A stretch of DNA of 8,115 bases from an uncultured Marinilabiliaceae bacterium (GTDB taxonomy: Bacteria; Bacteroidota; Bacteroidia; Bacteroidales; Marinilabiliaceae): NCBI GenBank assembly GCA_905235955.1, contig CAJONN010000079.1, positions 1-8,115 of the forward strand, given 5' to 3'. Shown here piece by piece: positions 6,138 through 8,115 of this stretch. The first letter of the stretch is position 1; every line of letters starts with the position of its first letter. The translations under genes were made by a program, and so were the position numbers. The notes beneath the pieces are model-generated. The model worked only from the letters and a program-made list of their open reading frames with translations. It was not told the DNA's origin and searched no databases.

Positions 6138-6877
6138 TGAATTTTCTTGACGGAGAGATACTCTGCATCGACAAACCACTAAAATGGACTTCGTTTGATG
6201 TGGTGAATAAGATAAGGCTCATGTTTAAAAACTACATGGGTATCAAGAAGATAAAGGTGGGGCATGCTGGCACTCTCGACCCTTTGGCTACGGGCATAGT
6301 AGTTGTTTGCACGGGCAAAGCTACTAAGAACATAGAGCAGCTGATGAATCATGACAAAGAGTATTTGGCTACATTCAGGTTTGGGCAAACAACTCCATCG
6401 TGCGACCTCGAAACGTTGCCCGAAGGCAACTACCCAACGCAGCATCTGACCAAAGAGTATTTGGACGATGTGATAAAGAAAAACTTCATTGGCGAAGTAG
6501 AACAAGTGCCACCACTTTTTTCGGCCATTCGCATTGGTGGAAAGCGAGCTTACGAGCTTGCTCGCAAAGGACAAACCGATGTAGAGCTCAAGAGCCGAGT
6601 GGTGAATATTAGTAGCTTTGACATTGAAAGTATAACGCCCTGTGCTACAGATGAACGCCAAATAGATGTAGTGGCTCGCATACGTTGCTCAAAAGGCACA
6701 TACATACGCGCTATTGCTCGCGACTTTGGCTTGTTGTCAGGAAGCGGAGCACACTTAGTAGCATTGCGCCGAACAGCATCGGGCAACTACACCGAAGCTG
6801 ATAGCCTCACAATGGAACAAGTAGAACAACTTATTAGAGAACAACAACTTATAACACAAGAACGACAAAGCATCTAA
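6137..6877 (+). CDS. truB: tRNA pseudouridine(55) synthase TruB
   Basis: Isomerises uridine 55 in the T-arm of tRNAs to pseudouridine and is thought to assist tRNA folding. The 246-residue protein shows [16 protein letters not shown] (8-23), the catalytic motif [12 protein letters not shown] (42-53) with the nucleophile D48, Tyr76 in [26 protein letters not shown] (about 116-131) and [15 protein letters not shown]48 and Y76 fall at the same numbers as in the E. coli enzyme. The C-terminus is short, with no room for a full extra RNA-binding domain. The ATG at 6137 in the TGATG junction gives a proper TruB N-terminus; an earlier in-frame ATG (6041) would overlap uppP by about 100 bases and adds non-family residues, so it is rejected. 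A TAA stop lies two bases before queA. Confidence 0.96.
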   Translation: MNFLDGEILCIDKPLKWTSFDVVNKIRLMFKNYMGIKKIKVGHAGTLDPLATGIVVVCTGKATKNIEQLMNHDKEYLATFRFGQTTPSCDLETLPEGNYPTQHLTKEYLDDVIKKNFIGEVEQVPPLFSAIRIGGKRAYELARKGQTDVELKSRVVNISSFDIESITPCATDERQIDVVARIRCSKGTYIRAIARDFGLLSGSGAHLVALRRTASGNYTEADSLTMEQVEQLIREQQLITQERQSI

Positions 6878-6879
6878 AT

Positions 6880-7932
6880 ATGAAACTTTCAGAATTCGGC
6901 TACACACTACCTGAAGGACGTGTAGCACAATATCCGATTGAAGACCGCGAAATGGCGCGTTTGCTTGTGCTTCATCGCAATAGTGGCGAAATAGAGCACA
7001 AACTCTTCAAAGATTTGCTCGGATACTTCGACGACCAAGATGTAATGGTACTCAATGACTCTAAGGTTTTCCCTGCCCGATTGTATGGCAACAAGGAAAA
7101 AACGGGAGCACAAATCGAAGTGTTTTTGCTTCGCGAGCTCAACCACGAACAGCACCTTTGGGACGTTCTTGTTGACCCAGCACGCAAAATTCGCATAGGC
7201 AACAAGCTCTATTTTGGCGAAGATAACTCTATGGTGGCCGAGGTAATAGACAACACTACTTCGCGAGGTCGCACATTGCGTTTTCTCTTTGATGGCGACA
7301 CTGCTGAGTTTAAAGACATTCTGTTTAAGCTCGGACAAACTCCACTGCCTGACTACATTCAACGTCCGGCCGAACCTGTAGATGTTGATGCTTATCAAAC
7401 TATCTATGCACGCAACGAAGGTGCTGTAGCTGCACCTGCTGCTGGTTTGCATTTTAGCAGGCAACTGCTCAAAAGACTTGAGATTAAGGGTATTAACTTT
7501 GCTAATATCACTGCACATGTGGGGTTGGGCAACTTCCGCTCAGTTGACGTAGAAGATCTTACAAAGCACAAGATGGAGAGCGAACAATTGCAGATAACTG
7601 AAGATGCTTGCAAAATTGTAAACGCTGCCAAAGATGCAAGACGTAAGGTGTGCGCTGTAGGCACTACCACTTTGCGAGCTCTTGAAACAGCTTACTCTAC
7701 ATTCGGACATATTACGCCCTACGTAGGTTGGACAAACAAATTTATCTTCCCACCCTACGATTTTAATGTTGCCAACAATCTTATTAGCAACTTCCACGCA
7801 CCATATTCTACGCTTCTGATGATGGTTTGCGCTTTTGGCGGCTACAAGCAAGTGATGCATGCCTACGATGAGGCTATGAAAGAGGGCTACAACATCGGAG
7901 CTTATGGCGATGCAATGCTTATTGTTGACTAA
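6880..7932 (+). CDS. queA: tRNA preQ1(34) S-adenosylmethionine ribosyltransferase-isomerase QueA
   Basis: Transfers and isomerises the ribosyl moiety of S-adenosylmethionine onto preQ1 in tRNA position 34, giving epoxyqueuosine, the penultimate step of queuosine synthesis. The 350 residues equal the family norm. Conserved blocks appear in order: [14 protein letters not shown] (18-31), [14 protein letters not shown] (57-70), [11 protein letters not shown] (97-107), [10 protein letters not shown] (154-163), [12 protein letters not shown] (181-192), AHVGLGNF (212-219), GTTTLRALE (261-269) and [14 protein letters not shown] near 303-316. No preQ1 riboswitch can lie directly upstream because only two bases separate it from truB. 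The pairing with truB makes the operon's end a tRNA-modification module. No other queuosine gene is in the window. Last gene before the terminator. Confidence 0.96.
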   Translation: MKLSEFGYTLPEGRVAQYPIEDREMARLLVLHRNSGEIEHKLFKDLLGYFDDQDVMVLNDSKVFPARLYGNKEKTGAQIEVFLLRELNHEQHLWDVLVDPARKIRIGNKLYFGEDNSMVAEVIDNTTSRGRTLRFLFDGDTAEFKDILFKLGQTPLPDYIQRPAEPVDVDAYQTIYARNEGAVAAPAAGLHFSRQLLKRLEIKGINFANITAHVGLGNFRSVDVEDLTKHKMESEQLQITEDACKIVNAAKDARRKVCAVGTTTLRALETAYSTFGHITPYVGWTNKFIFPPYDFNVANNLISNFHAPYSTLLMMVCAFGGYKQVMHAYDEAMKEGYNIGAYGDAMLIVD

Positions 7933-7958
7933 GCTTCAGTGCGCATTATGATATATTT

Positions 7959-8003
7959 ATCTCACGCTCTGATTTTGATAAGTCATTGAGTGTGAGATTT
8001 TTT
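7959..8003 (+). terminator. Rho-independent terminator of the ftsX-queA operon
   Basis: ATCTCACGCTC (7959-7969) pairs with GAGTGTGAGAT (7988-7998) to give an 11-bp stem with one G-U wobble and an 18-base loop. The last stem base begins a run of six T (7998-8003). It lies 26 bases after the queA stop, the expected place for the operon end. The loop is longer than usual, but stem and T-run are convincing. Confidence 0.85.
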
Positions 8004-8115
8004 ACTTAAGTTTCGTAAGTGAAAAATACACAGAAAATAAGCTATGAGAATGGGCGAAAGGGGTATAACCAACAAATTGCCTTTCAACAATTAGCACGGA
8101 ACCCGATTTTCACCT
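8004..8115. other. Non-coding right end with inverted repeats; nature unknown
   Basis: No open frame of useful length exists on either strand. At 8002-8022 a weak hairpin can form (TTACTTA / TAAGTGA, one wobble). From about 8051 the sequence becomes richer in G+C (29 of 65 bases by count) than the AT-rich stretch before it. It contains GAAAGG (8056-8061) complementary to CCTTTC (8080-8085), and AATTG (8075-8079) complementary to CAATT (8088-8092). The two hairpins overlap and could not both form. It may be the edge of a dispersed intergenic repeat, a small RNA, or an upstream region of a gene beyond the window. Confidence 0.3.

Noticed and set aside
6871..6885. preQ1 riboswitch before queA
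   Set aside because: The stop of truB is two bases from the queA start, and the upstream sequence is coding; there is no aptamer-like region.
6907..7518. Long open frame on the minus strand (203 codons) inside queA
   Set aside because: It is fully antisense to a complete, motif-intact queA, its translation resembles no family I know, and it has no start context or neighbours of its own.
8071..8115. Possible CRISPR repeat at the window end
   Set aside because: Only one copy is present, no spacer-repeat periodicity is visible, and it does not clearly match any CRISPR repeat I remember.

Overview
The window looks like an ordinary chromosomal segment from a member of the Bacteroidota, most likely order Bacteroidales. 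The evidence is the gene complement (DUF3098 between ftsX and uppP, a Cytidylate_kin2-type kinase next to a MATE pump, the Bacteroidales form of FolK), AT-rich leaders without clear Shine-Dalgarno sequences, and matches to the Bacteroidetes -7 promoter element TAnnTTTG. I cannot name a genus. I see no IS element, phage gene, CRISPR array, tRNA or rRNA.

Left arm (33-3039, minus strand, read right to left): a small single-pass membrane protein of unknown function, a MATE-family efflux pump whose start overlaps it by four bases (ATGA), a cytidylate kinase-like protein 12 bases further on, and folK of folate biosynthesis. The 74-base gap between the kinase gene and folK is almost entirely a tandem heptamer repeat (ten 7-base units), which also fills the place where the folK leader would be. 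A TAnnTTTG match in the divergent gap may drive this group.

Centre (3111-4007, plus strand): a lone family 2 glycosyltransferase, divergent from the left arm. It is followed by a 163-base AT-rich gap with two perfect AT dyads, a good -7 promoter element (TACTTTTG), and an 11-base near-perfect direct repeat whose copies flank that promoter 42 bases apart.

Right arm (4171-7932, plus strand): a compact operon, ftsX - DUF3098 - uppP - truB - queA, with junctions of +27, -4, -1 and +2 bases. It combines cell-division/envelope functions (FtsX signalling to peptidoglycan hydrolases; UppP recycling the undecaprenyl carrier) with tRNA modification (pseudouridine-55; queuosine). A strong hairpin with a T-run at 7959-8003 ends it. 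The last ~110 bases have no gene. Their final ~65 bases are richer in G+C and hold inverted repeats, possibly the edge of a dispersed repeat or a structured RNA that continues beyond the window.

I did not find a clear new biological system. The most useful leads are the heptamer repeat in front of folK, the operator-like repeats around the ftsX promoter, the small membrane protein with a Cys/His cluster, the two-helix DUF3098 protein locked into the ftsX-uppP operon, and the unexplained right-hand end.
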